64,000 nt of DNA. It comes from Atrina japonica (Eukaryota; Mollusca; Bivalvia; Pterioida; Pinnidae). The DNA is taken from NCBI GenBank assembly GCA_030159075.1, contig BROG01000809.1, positions 186,001-250,000 of the forward strand, given 5' to 3'. The notes below the pieces were generated by a model. It saw nothing but the letters and a program-made list of their open reading frames with translations. It was not told where the DNA came from and did not search any database. Position 1 is the stretch's first letter. The number at the start of each line of letters is the position of its first letter. Below are positions 52,230 through 64,000 of the stretch, piece after piece. Both the position numbers and the translations under genes were made by a program.

Positions 52230-53324
52230 GGACAAAGAGTTCACAATAGCTCACTATCTGTTTTAAACAATTTATTTCGTGTATCTAACAAACTTAGATT
52301 GAGTTATCTAAAAAATTAGGATTATCTCATTTTCAAAAATTGTTGTCAAATCACTTTTCTACATCAATACATGTGGATAATAACATGGCTGGCGAAAAAG
52401 TGTTTAAACATGCCAGTTCATGTTGAAGATGTCTTTTAAACATTTACAATTTTTTATAAACATGGCAGCACTACACAGTACATGTAGTTTCTTTTACCTA
52501 CATTGATTATTAAACTAATACGTTTTTAATATTTTTAATATTTTTGTAAAATTACATGTCTTATACTTTATAAGGGAAATTTTAAGTTCTGGATGAGAAA
52601 TTCCAGTAGAGATATTCTCCTTATTAGGCTATAACTTAGACATATGTCCACACACACAGATATTTATACACAGACAACACATCTATGAGATTATATTTTA
52701 CTACCTATTATTACATCACACCATGAGTTCACTTCAAAGAACACACAGAGGTGGCTGGAAGACCCTGATTGAGATTTCCTGTAGATCTTCTCACAAATAA
52801 ATTTATAGGGAGATGTAAAAAATTACATGCTACTCGATAACCTGTATTTACTTTGGGCTAAATGAATATCAAGTCACATAGAAAATAGCAGCATAACTAA
52901 AGCAATACATATTTGGCTTTATATATTGCTGATAGCTCAAACATAGAAACAATAATTGAGTAGAAAATAAATTGTTTAGCTACTAAGAATGATACTCTAG
53001 ATAGAAGGAAGAAAAAAGAGTATATCTAGTCTATTAATCTTTTAATATCAAGCCTTGCACCAGAACCATATGTACAGATTTTATCTTAATGCTGCGGACC
53101 ACCACACTGTCATTTTCACCAAGTATTTGGTAAAGAGAAACTGCTCTTTAAGCCAACATTTCATTGGTGTTTTGTAGATATGAGATGAAGCTGAAACTTC
53201 AATAAAATAAACAGAAAATATATTATGTCTTCTGGTGTTAAGCCAACATTTCAAAGTTTAAGTTTTCTTTTCAATTCTTTTCATGAAAAAGGATCTTGAC
53301 TTCATGAATGATGTAAAGTATTAC
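52230..53324. other. intron sequence, nothing recognised
   Basis: AT-rich stretch between the 155-bp array and exon 53325-53526. No supported features. Confidence 0.5.
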
Positions 53325-53526
53325 CATGATTTGTTATAGGTACTTCTTTGATATGAATGACATCATCAGGCCAGTAATGTGAGGGTAAGGAGTTCCTTAT
53401 CATCATTTCTATGTTTTCAGTTAATGACGTTACAGACATGTTTTCTGACTGGCACACAAACACAAACAATTGTGTATCTTCAAACAGAACAGCACAGTTC
53501 CTAACAGCTGTGTGAGTCATTACAAC
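53325..53526 (-). CDS. AASDH: AASDH exon: C-terminal adenylation subdomain, A9 and start of A10
   Basis: This 202-bp exon has acceptor CTTCTTTCAG before 53526 and donor G|GTAATAC after 53325. It encodes 67 codons plus one base. It begins VVMTHTAVRNCAVLF, the alpha/beta C-terminal subdomain that rotates over the active site. It continues through LPSHYWPDDVIHIKEV, matching motif A9 (LPxYxxPxx). It ends PITNH plus the first base of Gly, so motif A10 (N-G-K-[VI]-D) is split: NHG here and the lysine in the next exon, 22 kb away. In the genomic sequence the frame runs on into the intron and stops within about 11 codons of the donor. Upstream in the gene lies the 8.8-kb intron that holds TIR element C. 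Confidence 0.9.
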
Positions 53527-54172
53527 CTGAAAGAAGAAAAATAAAGTGGTTTTTAAAAAAATGTATCAGATAAATTTAAATATCAAAATGTGTTTGAGAA
53601 ACACTATGCCTCCTACAACATTCATAAAACTTTCCCATAAATATTTTTTACTTTTGAACAAGATTTAATTGATGATGTTGATATTAGGCCATGTAAAAAA
53701 TGTTCTGGTTCTCAGACAATTAGCCTTCCAAAATGGGCAAGGTAGGTAGGTATTTTATTTTTCATTTTTTATTTCCAATTTATTGTTTATATACCTTGAA
53801 GGCAAGAAAATAAGAATATATGTAACAAAAATGTCTTTTATTCAGACCTTCGATAAATTGTAATAAAAGGTTGTGTGATTGTCTTGTTCACTTGTTTTTA
53901 AAACTGATATATCATCAAAAAAGATTATATATTTATCAAAACATAAAAATGTTTTGAAACTACAAGATGATTAATTGTAAATGCATCATTATAATTATCT
54001 TCAATCATTATCATTAATATTTTAAACAAGGCTGTACAAAATGTAACTACATGTACTATATGTCTAAAAATCAATGCAAATTCCAACAGTTTCATTTTTG
54101 AAAACAATAGCTATCCATTTTTATGTATTTTATTAAAACTTTTATTTACAGTAACTATTTTTACTTTTATCA

Positions 54173-54556
54173 TTCACCTACATTTAAATTCAGATTTTAA
54201 AACTTTTATACACTACATAGTGTACTGTGGTTCTACAAATAAATATACTGAAGTTGATATAAAAAACATGCTGGTATTTCTAATAGATAATATATTTGTA
54301 ATATTCGGAGACGTGGTCTTTCAACAAACTGTCGTCATTCCTATGGGAACCAATTGTGCCCCTTTATTGGCCGACCTGTTCCTTTATTCATACGAAGCAG
54401 ACTTCATTCAGAAATTGCTGAATCAAAAGAAGGAAAAGTTAGCGGTGTCCTTTAATTTGACATTTAAATATATCGACGACATTTTGTCAATTAATAATGA
54501 CAATTTTCATACATATGTCAATGCGATATATCCCAGTGAACTAGAAATTAAAGATA
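54173..54556 (+). pseudogene. reverse transcriptase remnant, 5' part (Penelope-like probable)
   Basis: The frame shows NKYTEVDIKNMLVFLIDNIF, then VIPMGTNCAPLLADLFLYS and FKYIDDILS. These match reverse-transcriptase palm motifs, with YIDD as the catalytic triad region. The form 'GIPMGTNCAPLLADLFLYSYE' is common in mollusc and cnidarian retroelements. Penelope-like is my best placement but not certain. The copy starts abruptly (5'-truncated) and is cut at 54556 by TIR element C. The frame continues at 60912. It lies in an AASDH intron, antisense to the gene. Frames that run on into element C are not real protein. Confidence 0.85.
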
Positions 54557-55409
54557 CAGTACGGGCCACGCGGATTCCGCAAAAGTCACGTCATCGCGGC
54601 GGGGTTAGTAATGAGCAGTCGTCCGCGTTCAAATCGCGGCTATCCACCGCAGTCCCCATCATTGCGGCGATTGAAATTCCTCGCAAATTGCGGGGATGAA
54701 TAAAATCATCGCTAATCGCGGCTGTTGAAAATCATCGCAAATCACGGCTGCTGAAAATCGTCGCAAATAGCGGCTGCTGATCTCCGTATACTACTGGAAT
54801 TGTCGAACGGAATTCTGTTTTGTTTTTGTTTTTTGGGGGTTTTTTTATGCGTGTTCAGGCTATTAATTAAATAACAAATTACATTACTATTCGCTAAAAT
54901 GCGACCATTATCTTCTATAGTACCCGGTAATATGTACCTTCCAATTGATCCCAAACCAAACAATAACCCGACTTTCACTTTGTTCAACAGTTCTGTTATA
55001 ATTGCATCAAACACCAAAGTTCTTCTACGTCATGTAATGAAATTGATTACCCAAGCCGTCAAGTCAAAGTTATCCGTGCGTGAAATGTAATCACATCTCT
55101 GCACAGAGTTGGACACGTGGGACCTTCTTTCTACCTTACATGTATATCGCTTTTCAATTATCCATAACAGTGATATTACACATCGTATGTTAATTTAACA
55201 CAAGATTTGTGACATCTATTAAAATATGGACAAAAAGAAATAACGGAACTTCGACTAATCCTAACGTGGTTTATTTTCTTTCAATCAATTACTTCGTATA
55301 ACGTTTGGTTATCTACGCAACTGGTTTATATAACAGATTTTCAAACAAAAACTGCAAGCCTAATTTGTGACGGCGCTTAAAATTTAAAAAAAATCGAAGT
55401 TCTGAAATA

Positions 55410-55434
55410 CTCTCTCTCTCTCTCTCTCTCTCTC
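55410..55434. repeat. (CT)n microsatellite in element C
   Basis: Homologous to the GA tracts of copies A and B, in inverted orientation. Confidence 0.9.
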
Positions 55435-55795
55435 AAGTTTGAACAATAAAATTGTAGTTCAGGGCACCCGAAAACAATAAATTTCCACAAAGTAAACGCC
55501 CGCTCCATAAAAAATGAAGGTTCATGCGGCCACGAACTGATTGTTGTCTAGAGCCAAGTAATGCCTAGGTTTTGGGGACGCGATAACCTAACCACTAGAC
55601 CTACCCTATGTGACGTACAACAGTTTTTAAGAAAAATAAAGTTATATCTCGAAATTATCTTGTGTGAATTTATTTAAAGCTGTTTTTACTTGTACCTATG
55701 ATGAGCATTTTTTTAGGAGAAAAATCGTTTCTTTTTAATATTCATTTTCCCACCAAAAATAAGTTATATGAAAATACCGTTTTAATCCTAATTTA
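55435..55795. other. segment specific to copy C, possible SINE remnant
   Basis: Copies A and B have about 130 unrelated bases here. On the minus strand 'GTAGGTCTAGTGGTTAGGTT' looks like a tRNA A-box region. No B box is clear. Confidence 0.4.
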
Positions 55796-58132
55796 AAATC
55801 ACAGAAAAGGTTTACATCAATAGAACTATCATGTATGCGATACTAGTAAAAAGGTATAGAATTTCCTGGTCTCCTGACGATTCCACTTAAACAACCGGAT
55901 GTTTATTATATGCTAAACCTAATGTAATTGAATTTGGGTTGCTGATACATTTATCTACCCGACTTTAACATGAACTTCAGTTAAAGTAAAGTATAACGGT
56001 ATATATGTGTACACTTTTTTTAATTACCGATAAGCTTATGATAAATTGAAGCTATATTACTTGTTTTTCAGAAGATTAAAAGGGGTACGAATAATATGCA
56101 TGTATTATCAAAAGTTCAAGAAAATCTGTATCCGATTTCGTTATACGAAACATACTATCCATTCACGTGGGTAAAACTTTTTACAAGGTCTTTTTTAAAG
56201 TTTTTAACATTCGATGCAAGATTTATACAAGTAAAATTCCCAGGTTTCAAAAACTTATTTTAACACCAACAAATGAACTCTTACAGGTTAGGAGGAATAC
56301 CAATCGCCGGGATATTCTATTCATTCAAAGCAAAAGTACATATGTTAAAAACTCTATAATGATGTATTTTCACAATGTACCCGGGGAGAGACAACAGGCC
56401 TCCCGCAAGTAAAACTACGTTTGAAAATCGATTTCAACATCGATCAAACATGTGCTCTAACAAGCGATAGCTGATCAAAATTGAACAAGTTTTATTTTCG
56501 ATAAGTCGTGTCTGATTTTTCATATGCCAATCAATCTGGAATTATGATTCTGGTCATCGTAAACTACCGCACAGGGGTTAAATAGTCTGATTGGTGTTTT
56601 TTTAAAATAAAATATACAACACGATTTAAACTTGTATATTACAATTAATAATAAAAATAAGATTAACGTTAATTACATGTATTCCAGTCCACAGACTGCT
56701 CAACCCCTCTTTGAAAATCTTCAATCACAAGTGAGTCATGATTGCTGCAAATCACGCCCAATACATACATATTCAAGATCAAAACTGATGAATTCCGTCA
56801 ATCATATATCAGGTGACACGAAATATGCAATGACAGCACAATACTGTCTACACAATCAAATGATTGGATGGAAGATGGCTGAAAGTATTGACTACGTCCC
56901 ATAAGAAAGGACACAGAATGATACATGCATTTTAACGGACTTTCTATTTACCAATTTTGCGTGTTTTCCTTTCAGTATATCTATCTAGAATCAATTACGG
57001 ACTGGAAGAAACCGTCCGACTAAGTAACCGTACGCTAAAGTACTAAATGGATATATATATATGGCTAAATGGATATATTGAATTTATGCAAACATATTAT
57101 AATATATTAATTATTTGATTGTACTAAATTGTATTTTACGCTCTTTGAAATCATTTAAAACAGTAAATGACGTTTTATGTCCCTTGTTTGTGACTGAGTT
57201 CAATGTCGGCGCGTCTAATGATCCAAAAATACAATTTAATAATTTGATTTGAAATTAATGCAAGCTATATTTTAACAGTTTAAAAATAAAATTTTGTTCC
57301 ATAATCTGTGTATATCTACATCCATCCTAACTCAGTAGCGCATTCTTCTAGAATGACAACTATATAAATGTATTTTGTTATAAAATTGGTAAAATATACA
57401 TGTAGCATAAATATCCCCGATGTTTTAATAATAGATGCGATATCAATTTTTTTATTTAGCCGTATATATAATCATCTGGTACACCACCATTGAACTAGAT
57501 ACAGTTCATGACTTGCGCGTATATCTGTGTACATAAGAAGCTGAGTTTTATCTCTTGACAGCGATTTATGACCCCGTCGCTATGGATACCCCGTTCACCC
57601 AGACTTGATGTTTTGTCCCTGTTATGTAATTGCTTCGATCTGCGGTCTTCAACGAAGAGCCATTATAACTGTAAGTTGTTCAAATAATGTGGACTCTGAT
57701 TAACGAAGATGGATCTTCGGGGGGAGGGAGCAATAGATTTTTTTACAAACACACCAGATTTGGATCAGCCGTACTTTAAGATTTAGTCTTAATATCGGGA
57801 AAATATAGGGGCATCTAGCGTGACATCATATTTCGAATATAAAATTTGTGAATACTGAGTTGCCTTTATTGTTGACCTACATGATCATATCATATCATAT
57901 CATGGCAAAGACCGTTGTTCATTTCCTAATAAAGATGATTTTGAATAATGGTTTAGATAAAATAAAAAATACCCACTTGATCTTTTATTGTTCAACATAC
58001 TATCACCAGTGTATCTACGTCTGGTCGCACATAATTGCTAAAATAAACTCGACTAAAATAACCTACCGACTTTATGAAAAGGAAAAGTTACAGCGATATT
58101 TACAGTCTAAAAGGCATTTTTTTTTTTCGTGG

Positions 58133-58180
58133 GTGGGGGGGGGGGGGGGGGGGGGGGGTGGGGTTGGGGGGGGGTGTGTG
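58133..58180. repeat. G-rich homopolymer block in element C
   Basis: About 45 bases, nearly all G with a few T. It corresponds to the C-runs at 36157-36171, 36241-36255 and 36290-36300 in copy B. Length is likely unreliable in the assembly. Confidence 0.85.
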
Positions 58181-60911
58181 TGACTATTTCTTACCGGTAT
58201 TGATGATGACATAAACATGATAATCCAAACTCGAAATAACGTGTAATTTACTGAATATTAAAACGGTAAATAATGAAATGAACTCTTGATGATTTCCTAA
58301 ATTTTCATATTTGACGCATGTCAGATTGATTTTGAAAATACTTTGTAATCAGGTAAATTATTAGCGATTTATGATTTTTTTTTCTTCAAATAAATATTGC
58401 TGAAATGAGACTTAATCAACTATAACAGTAAAGGTTATTGGTATCTACCATAGTTTTGGGAATTTTACTTTTTTTAGCATTCCACTCATAAACTTTATGA
58501 ACTTGACTATTATGGCGTAAAGGATGTACCTCATTTACCTCATACATGTATATTCAAAGTACGGAGTCTGTCGGGTGAAGTTAAACGCTAAGATGCTCAC
58601 AGACATAGCCTTGTTTATTGCGAGAGCCCTTTTCATATCTTTGGCGGAAAAATGACTTGAGTGAAAAACCACGTAGATCTACGTTACCATTATTACTCTA
58701 CGCTTAAACTTAATTTGCAGTGAGGGTTCTTTAACGTGCCGACACCTACTGTGACTGAACATGATGGGCATTTAAAAAATATATAATCAAATATATAACA
58801 TGGAATCTTATTGTCTGTCATACAAGATATTTAATGCATATATCCTTTCTAATTTTTAAATTTTTTTTATGAATATCAATATTTTTTTTTGATATGTCCT
58901 CTGATAATGAAGACATACATACGTCGATGTAAGTCCTTATATACACTCACATCAACTGAGTTATCTTTTGGCAGCGATTTATGACGCAGTCGCTAAGGTT
59001 CAAGTAAGGATACCCCGTTCACTCAGAATCGATATTTTGTCCCTGTTATGTAATAGCTTTGATCTGTGGTCTTGATCGAGGAGCCATATTTGTAACTTGG
59101 TCAAATTATGTGGATTCTGTTTAAGATAGTGGATCTTCGGAGGAGGCAGCAATAGAATTTTTTTTTTTCGGAAAGAAATATGTAAAGCTTGGATCAGTCG
59201 TTCTTTAATATTTAAGTATCAGAAAAAATATTCTTGGCTAACACATATTTTGGGATCTATATTGGAGTTAAGAAACTTTTTAACAATATTGCCACAGTTT
59301 TCAGACTGAGTGAGAATTTAACAAAACGACTTTTTTTTAAATTCACTGTCAGCGATCGCTTTCCTGATTGATATTGCGAATATGAATCGTCAAAACTACT
59401 TTAAAAGTTATAATTTTATCAAATATAGATCGCAGAACTGTCATTTTGTATTTACTTCCTCTCAGTAAAGTAAAATTTTACAAAATGACTGAACTTTCTC
59501 AGCCGTTTACGGTTTGGATTGTGGATATAGTTCCAATCCTTTGAATTTTGATATCCAAGATCTTCCTCTGTCCAATTATTTAAATCGACTCCTTTGGGTG
59601 AATATTCTACAGTTCGTTGACCATAGTTTTAGTTTTGTTGACGGTGACATATTTTTATTTATACTCCGAGAATTAATCAAGGTCATTTTGGTTTTTATAA
59701 TTAGATTAAATAGGGATAGAGCAAAATTAATTTTTAAAACGGAAAATTCCATCAAAGGCAAACAATCTCACTCTCCCAGAGTAGCGAATATCAAAACATC
59801 AATTAGATGAGGTTGGTCTGGAAATATATTATTTAGTTTCAATTGTTTCTCTCTCGACTAAAGATATATATAACCAACAGTGCTTCATGAATTGATACGA
59901 TGATTGACAGACAAACCGTCAGACTAAATTACGTATACAGGTAGGGGTGGAGTAAAATAATCACCTGAGGGTAATACGTTATCGAAAAGGCGGGACTTCA
60001 TGACTTCAGGTTATGAAAGCAAATCAAATATCATGAGTTAGAAGATTATTTTTTATTCAAAAAATAAGAACTTGTCTGCACGACGGACCAACAGGTCAAG
60101 TATGACAATGACCATCGTATTCCGGTATCGGTATTTCTCATACCTAATTGCTCTATTTTTCTCAGCTTCAGCGATAGGTTAGTAGCGGGTCGATGTTTGT
60201 ATCTGTAAGCGTTTTTTTTTAAAGAATGAGACTCGCTTGCTACTCAAATGAACAGTTTATTGATAAATATTTAGTAAAACTAGGTTGCGTAACTAAACAT
60301 AATCCTTACTGTTGCTAGTTGGCGAATTCCGTGTTTTTAAATCAGGATGAAACTGGCGAGACTTTAAGTCGCGTAAGCAAAATTTCAAATAATGATGAAT
60401 ATGCTAATGATTCGAGATACAGTTTTTCAGCATTGTAGTCAAACTTATGGTAGGCTACAGAAAATAAACGTACTTTTTCTCCGTGATAACACGTTCACAT
60501 TGATTATGAGTTGGCAGTTTCAGCGGAATAAATTGTTTTTAAGTCCAGTATAAAACACATTTGATGTTTACTATCCACATCATACTACTTCAGTATGTTA
60601 GCTTATGCTGACAAAACATCGATAATTTTTTAGCAGACCATGCTGGACGGGAATTTTCCAAGTAATGTTAACAAATGTAAAGTAATGTTAACCTGATTAA
60701 TCATCGATATAATTTCAGTCGTTCACAGCCGCGAACTGCGGCGATAAATTTTTACATCGCAAACTGCGGCGATGATTTTTTCCATCGCAAACTGCGGTGA
60801 CCCGCGTTGAGCTCAATAGCCTGATCGCAGATTCGCGGCGAATTTATTAGCAAGATTTTTATGACCACCGCGATGACGTGACTTTTGCGGCTCTGCGTGG
60901 CCCGTACTGTA

Positions 60912-61240
60912 CAACAGAATCAAGCACACATGCTTCATACTTAGACATTTTACTTATTAAATTAGCAACTAAGCTATATGATAAATGCGACGATTTCAGC
61001 TTTCCCATTGTAAATTTTCCACATTTAAGTAGTAATATCCCTCAGTCACCCGCATATGGAGTTTTATATTTCACAAATGATCCGATATGCCAGGGCGTGT
61101 ACAACATATGAAGATTTCATATACAGAGGTAAACTACTCATTGACAAATTATTGACACAGGGATATTGAAAATCGCGTTTAATGTCAACGTTCCGCAAAT
61201 TTTATGGTTGGTATAATAGTCTTGTTTGCGACTACTCTGT
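60912..61240 (+). pseudogene. reverse transcriptase remnant, 3' part
   Basis: It resumes the frame cut by element C, with TESSTHASYLDILLIKLATK and CDDFSFPIVNFPHLSSNIPQ, then SPAYGV. A shift of frame near 61060 is then needed to read ARACTTYEDFIYRGKLLIDK. A TGA follows at about 61166, and FRKFYGWYNSLV and SVSLSEMLS come after it. It is therefore inactive apart from the insertion. Confidence 0.82.
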
Positions 61241-61530
61241 TTCACTAAGTGAAATGTTGAGTTGCCTTTTCGTTGGCGGTTGTTGAGATGTCTGTACCAA
61301 TTGTGACGAGGATACACTCCTCATGTGTTTCATTGGACTTGACTGTGGACTCACGGCAGGTGTGACCAGTCAACAGGGGATGCTTACTCATCCATGGCAC
61401 CTGATCCCACCTTTTGGTTTCCAGAGGTCCGTGTTTGTCTATTTTTACCGGATTTGTATCTATGTCCTGGACATTCCATTGATTTATACTTTGGTATCTG
61501 AAATCTTTTAATAATTTAACACATCCTGAA
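61241..61530 (+). mobile_element. 3' tail of the same retroelement
   Basis: 'GGACTTGACTGTGGACTCAC', 'GTGTGACCAGTCAACAGGGG' and 'GCACCTGATCCCACC' form a 3' segment that I associate with this mollusc retroelement family. It has no coding sense. Confidence 0.6.
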
Positions 61531-61879
61531 ATTCAGGTCTGTTCGGCAACAGTAGAAAACACATGATGTGTTCTATAAGATTTTCATGTTGAATTGCGGT
61601 GATTTTTCTATGAAATGTGAATAAAATGATTTCATTGGCTATTTCTTTTTGCGTGATGCGGTGTCTGAGAACCAGAAGTAATTTTTTACTTGGCCTTCAT
61701 TAATATACCATATGTGTATTCAAATATTTCCAATTAATGTCCATAGTTCAAGTCATCTGATCTCTCATTGATATTAATCAATATAGGAAATTTTGTTAAA
61801 ATTTTAGAAAAAAAACTAGTTATATAACAGAAACCAAAATGAACGACCATTCAGACTAAAAACAGGTTATCTGGAAGAG

Positions 61880-62250
61880 TGTAGCCTTTGATCAGTTAAT
61901 TTTCTACCATAAGTACATTCTCCCTGACAACTCTCAGAGTTAAGCTATGTCTTGTGGCCTTTGGTCAGTATATTCTCTACATTAAGCAAGCTCTCCTTGA
62001 CAACTCTCAGAGCTATGCCAAACCTTGTGACCCAAGCTCTGGTCAGTAAATTCTCAATCATGCAAGGGCAAGCAGGTTCTATATGACACCTCTTAGAGTT
62101 AAGCCAAACCTTGTTGTCATTGCTCAATGAATTCTCTACCATGCAAGGGCAAGCAAGCTCTCTCTCTGATAACTCTTTGAGCTAAGCTCTGTTCAATAAA
62201 TTCTCTACTATGCAAGGGTAAACTCTCCATCACAACTCTTAGATCAAAGC
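61880..62250. repeat. degenerate 75-85 bp tandem repeat beside an AASDH exon
   Basis: About five copies of 'GGTCAGTAAATTCTCTACCAT...CTCTCAGAGTTAAGC' occur near 61891, 61965, 62040, 62124 and 62190. They stop about 50 bp from the exon 62301-62482 donor. Confidence 0.75.
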
Positions 62251-62300
62251 TAAATTCTGGACTATCATTCTGGAAAAATCACATCCAAATCATTAATTAC

Positions 62301-62482
62301 CTGTTCTAATTCTGTAGTGTTAATTCTTTTTCCATTCCTCTTCACTTGTTTATCAATTCGACATACAAAAACTAATGTTTTATCTGGGCCAATCTTCACA
62401 AGATCACCACTATTTCTTCTTACCAATGACACTGATGGGTGCTGGTCTTCTTCATCAACATAACATATTCTCTCTGCACTAT
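62301..62482 (-). CDS. AASDH: AASDH exon: adenylation domain motifs A7-A8
   Basis: This 182-bp exon has acceptor TTTTACAG before 62482 and donor GTAATT after 62301. It encodes two bases of a split codon plus 60 codons. Visible motifs are RRNSGDLVKIG (A7, the TGD motif with Ser for Thr) and RIDKQVKRNGKRINTTELE (A8, the hinge of ANL-family adenylating enzymes, with conserved R-D-x-Q-[VI]-K-x-x-G-x-R). It ends on phase 0 after ELEQ and reads directly into VVMTHTAVRN of the next exon. The stretch 'GDWV..GR.D.QIK..GKR' is typical of AASDH and related amino-acid adenylation domains. Earlier motifs A1-A6 must lie above 64000. The intron side carries a degenerate 75-85 bp repeat that stops about 50 bp from the donor. 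Confidence 0.9.
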
Positions 62483-63190
62483 CTGTAAAATTCAATAAAA
62501 TTAAACTAGAAGATAATTTTACTTGTCATTTGGATATCATAATTGATTTAATTGATCAAAAGGTTTTTTTTATTGTTTTATATCAGGGCATTTTGTATAA
62601 AACATACTTTCAGTTGATAAGACACCTTAATGAGAATTTCATTGATTCTGGGTATAAAATCAAAATCCTTGTTTCTGAGGTGAGAACGATATTGTTAAAT
62701 TACAATTTTATTTTACTTTATCCTGAATATCATATATTCCAAGATCATCCCTGCAAATAAGAATTGCTTTCACATTGCTCAGAGAGAAATTGCTGTGAAA
62801 TCACTGTGTATACTACATCTAAAATTATTTAACCTGAAAAAATATCTATCCATTTTCTTAATATTTTTGTCACTTTAAACATGCATTTAATCAATTTGTT
62901 GGGGTTATTTTAATATAGAAAATCTTTAACTGTGGTTATCAATTATTTCACAGACAAAGATTAAATTCACATCAGAAAATATGATATCCCAGTTATCATA
63001 CATTGAAGAAACATACTTTAATATGTGCTGCATCATACATAGAGAAATAGATGGCTGATGGTCTTTGACTGGGTACATCGTAACCAAGTTCTCTCTTTCA
63101 ACATTAAAAAATGGCCACCAACATAAACCTTATTGAGTGTGGCATTCAACACTGCAGAAACAGGCCATAATCTGTCCTACATCTTGTAGG
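62483..63190. other. intron sequence, nothing recognised
   Basis: No further AASDH exon could be supported upstream of 62482 in this stretch. Confidence 0.5.
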
Positions 63191-63214
63191 TATGGGGCAC
63201 CATTTTAGTATTTT

Positions 63215-63570
63215 TCACTATTTTCTGATTTAAAAAAATCAAATTTCTGATATCAAAAATATTTTTTTGATGTAAAAAAAATCAAATTTCTGATATAAAA
63301 AAAAAAAAGAAAATGAGTTTTTGATATCAGAAATTTGATTTTGATATCAAAAAATAAATTTTCAATATCAGAAATTTGATTTTTTGATATCAGAAAATCA
63401 TTTTCTGATATATAAAATATGTAGTATTATTTGATATCAGAAATTCAAATTTTTGATATAAAAAAATGAATTTCTGATATCAAGAAATCATTTTTAATTT
63501 TTGATATCAGAAATTCAATTTTTTTATATCACAAATTTGATTTTTTTTAATATCAGAAACTTATTTTCTA
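63215..63570. repeat. palindromic GATATC/AAATTTGATT array
   Basis: 'TTGATATCAGAAATTTGATT' and its reverse complement alternate about every 20 bp. GATATC, itself a palindrome, occurs eight or more times. The whole array can fold on itself in many registers. Confidence 0.85.
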
Positions 63571-64000
63571 TCAGAATTGTATTATACAACAATTACTACT
63601 CCTTAAGATTTCCTGCCAGATACTAGACTACATGTTATTAGGCCTTATTTACTGCACACCATTCAGGAGAGACAAAATGGTGGCCAGTGCGTTAGGTGGT
63701 GCTACTGTGTCTTGCATGGTTAACACAGCATTTGCAGCTCTCTAAGGAGTCTGGCAGCATTTTTAATTATTTCATCAAAAAAAAAAAAGAAAATCAATAA
63801 CAATAACTGTTTTTTTTTTAAATACACATGTTTATTAAAGCAATATGAGAATTTAACCCATATAATTTTGACCCCCTACAAAAGCAGTATCAAGATACCA
63901 AAATTTCCCATATAATAAGTATCCAGATACCAAAAATGGCCATATATAAGTATCCCTCCCCCATGAAATCAGTATTGAACAGACATAGATATTCTGAGTG
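63571..64000. other. intron sequence, no ordered feature
   Basis: Two poly-A/T tracts near 63780 and 63810, then 'AAAGCAGTATCAAGATACC' recurring loosely at 63880-63970. Nothing coding. Confidence 0.45.

Larger units (their letters stand above)
54557..60909 (-). mobile_element. TIR element family, copy C (6353 bp, inverted)
   Basis: It is flanked by TA at 54555-54556 and 60910-60911 and reads as the reverse complement of copy B. The left 43 bases are identical to B's TIR. The right TIR differs by a few bases near position 16 (GCAGAGCC for GCGGATTCC). The CG-rich iterons are kept at both ends (54600-54780 and 60725-60845). It lacks part of the region matching B 34400-35350 and has a different segment at about 55435-55795. 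It holds a G-rich run at 58133-58180 and no recognisable coding sequence. Confidence 0.88.

Noticed and set aside
54557..54699. Extension of the reverse transcriptase frame into element C
   Set aside because: It is read-through into the TIR and iterons. The true continuation is at 60912.

Overview
The window is eukaryotic and AT-rich. It has split genes with GT-AG introns and almost no long reading frames. Its repeats (SINEs, tandem arrays with satellite-like units, and a recurring 'GGGnnATAACTC' word) are the kind seen in mollusc genomes. A bivalve is the likeliest source; this is inferred from repeat types and gene content.

The only host gene I can support is on the minus strand. It is the interior of AASDH (ACSF4, the beta-alanine-activating enzyme), with seven exons in reading order: 62482-62301, 53526-53325, 31195-31083, 16456-15219, 13849-13698, 11798-11635 and 8130-8005. 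All six junctions are phase-compatible. Together the exons encode about 725 residues: the end of an adenylation domain (motifs A7 to A10), a phosphopantetheine carrier domain (NGGDSL), a long linker with an in-frame 39-bp coding minisatellite, and PQQ-type beta-propeller blades. The adenylation core (above 64000) and the last blades (below 1) lie outside the window.

The introns are nested repeats. At 1-5400 a 28-bp minisatellite is split by a Helentron/pearl-like array with a terminal hairpin, followed by a palindromic MITE. At 6800-11300 there are further mollusc-type arrays and a Tigger-like MITE. At 16.7-18.05 kb there is a 34-bp minisatellite. At 18161-29313 an 11-kb hAT-like unit is flanked by an 8-bp duplication (GACTTATG); it holds an array of 'TCAACCACCAGGTGTAG' units that reverses orientation. 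At 30.36-31.08 kb a 35-bp minisatellite runs up to a splice donor. At 44.98-52.2 kb there is a 155-bp unit array, interrupted by a SINE and a TIR element.

The most striking feature is a family of three large elements: A (21960-27497), B (32152-38751) and C (54557-60909, inverted). They have 43-bp terminal inverted repeats, TA target duplications and CG-rich subterminal iterons, and no recognisable coding capacity. C sits inside a degenerate reverse-transcriptase frame and cuts it exactly at a TA. Copy A is peppered with words from the surrounding array and lacks many small segments present in B. This looks more like a blended assembly consensus than ordinary decay.
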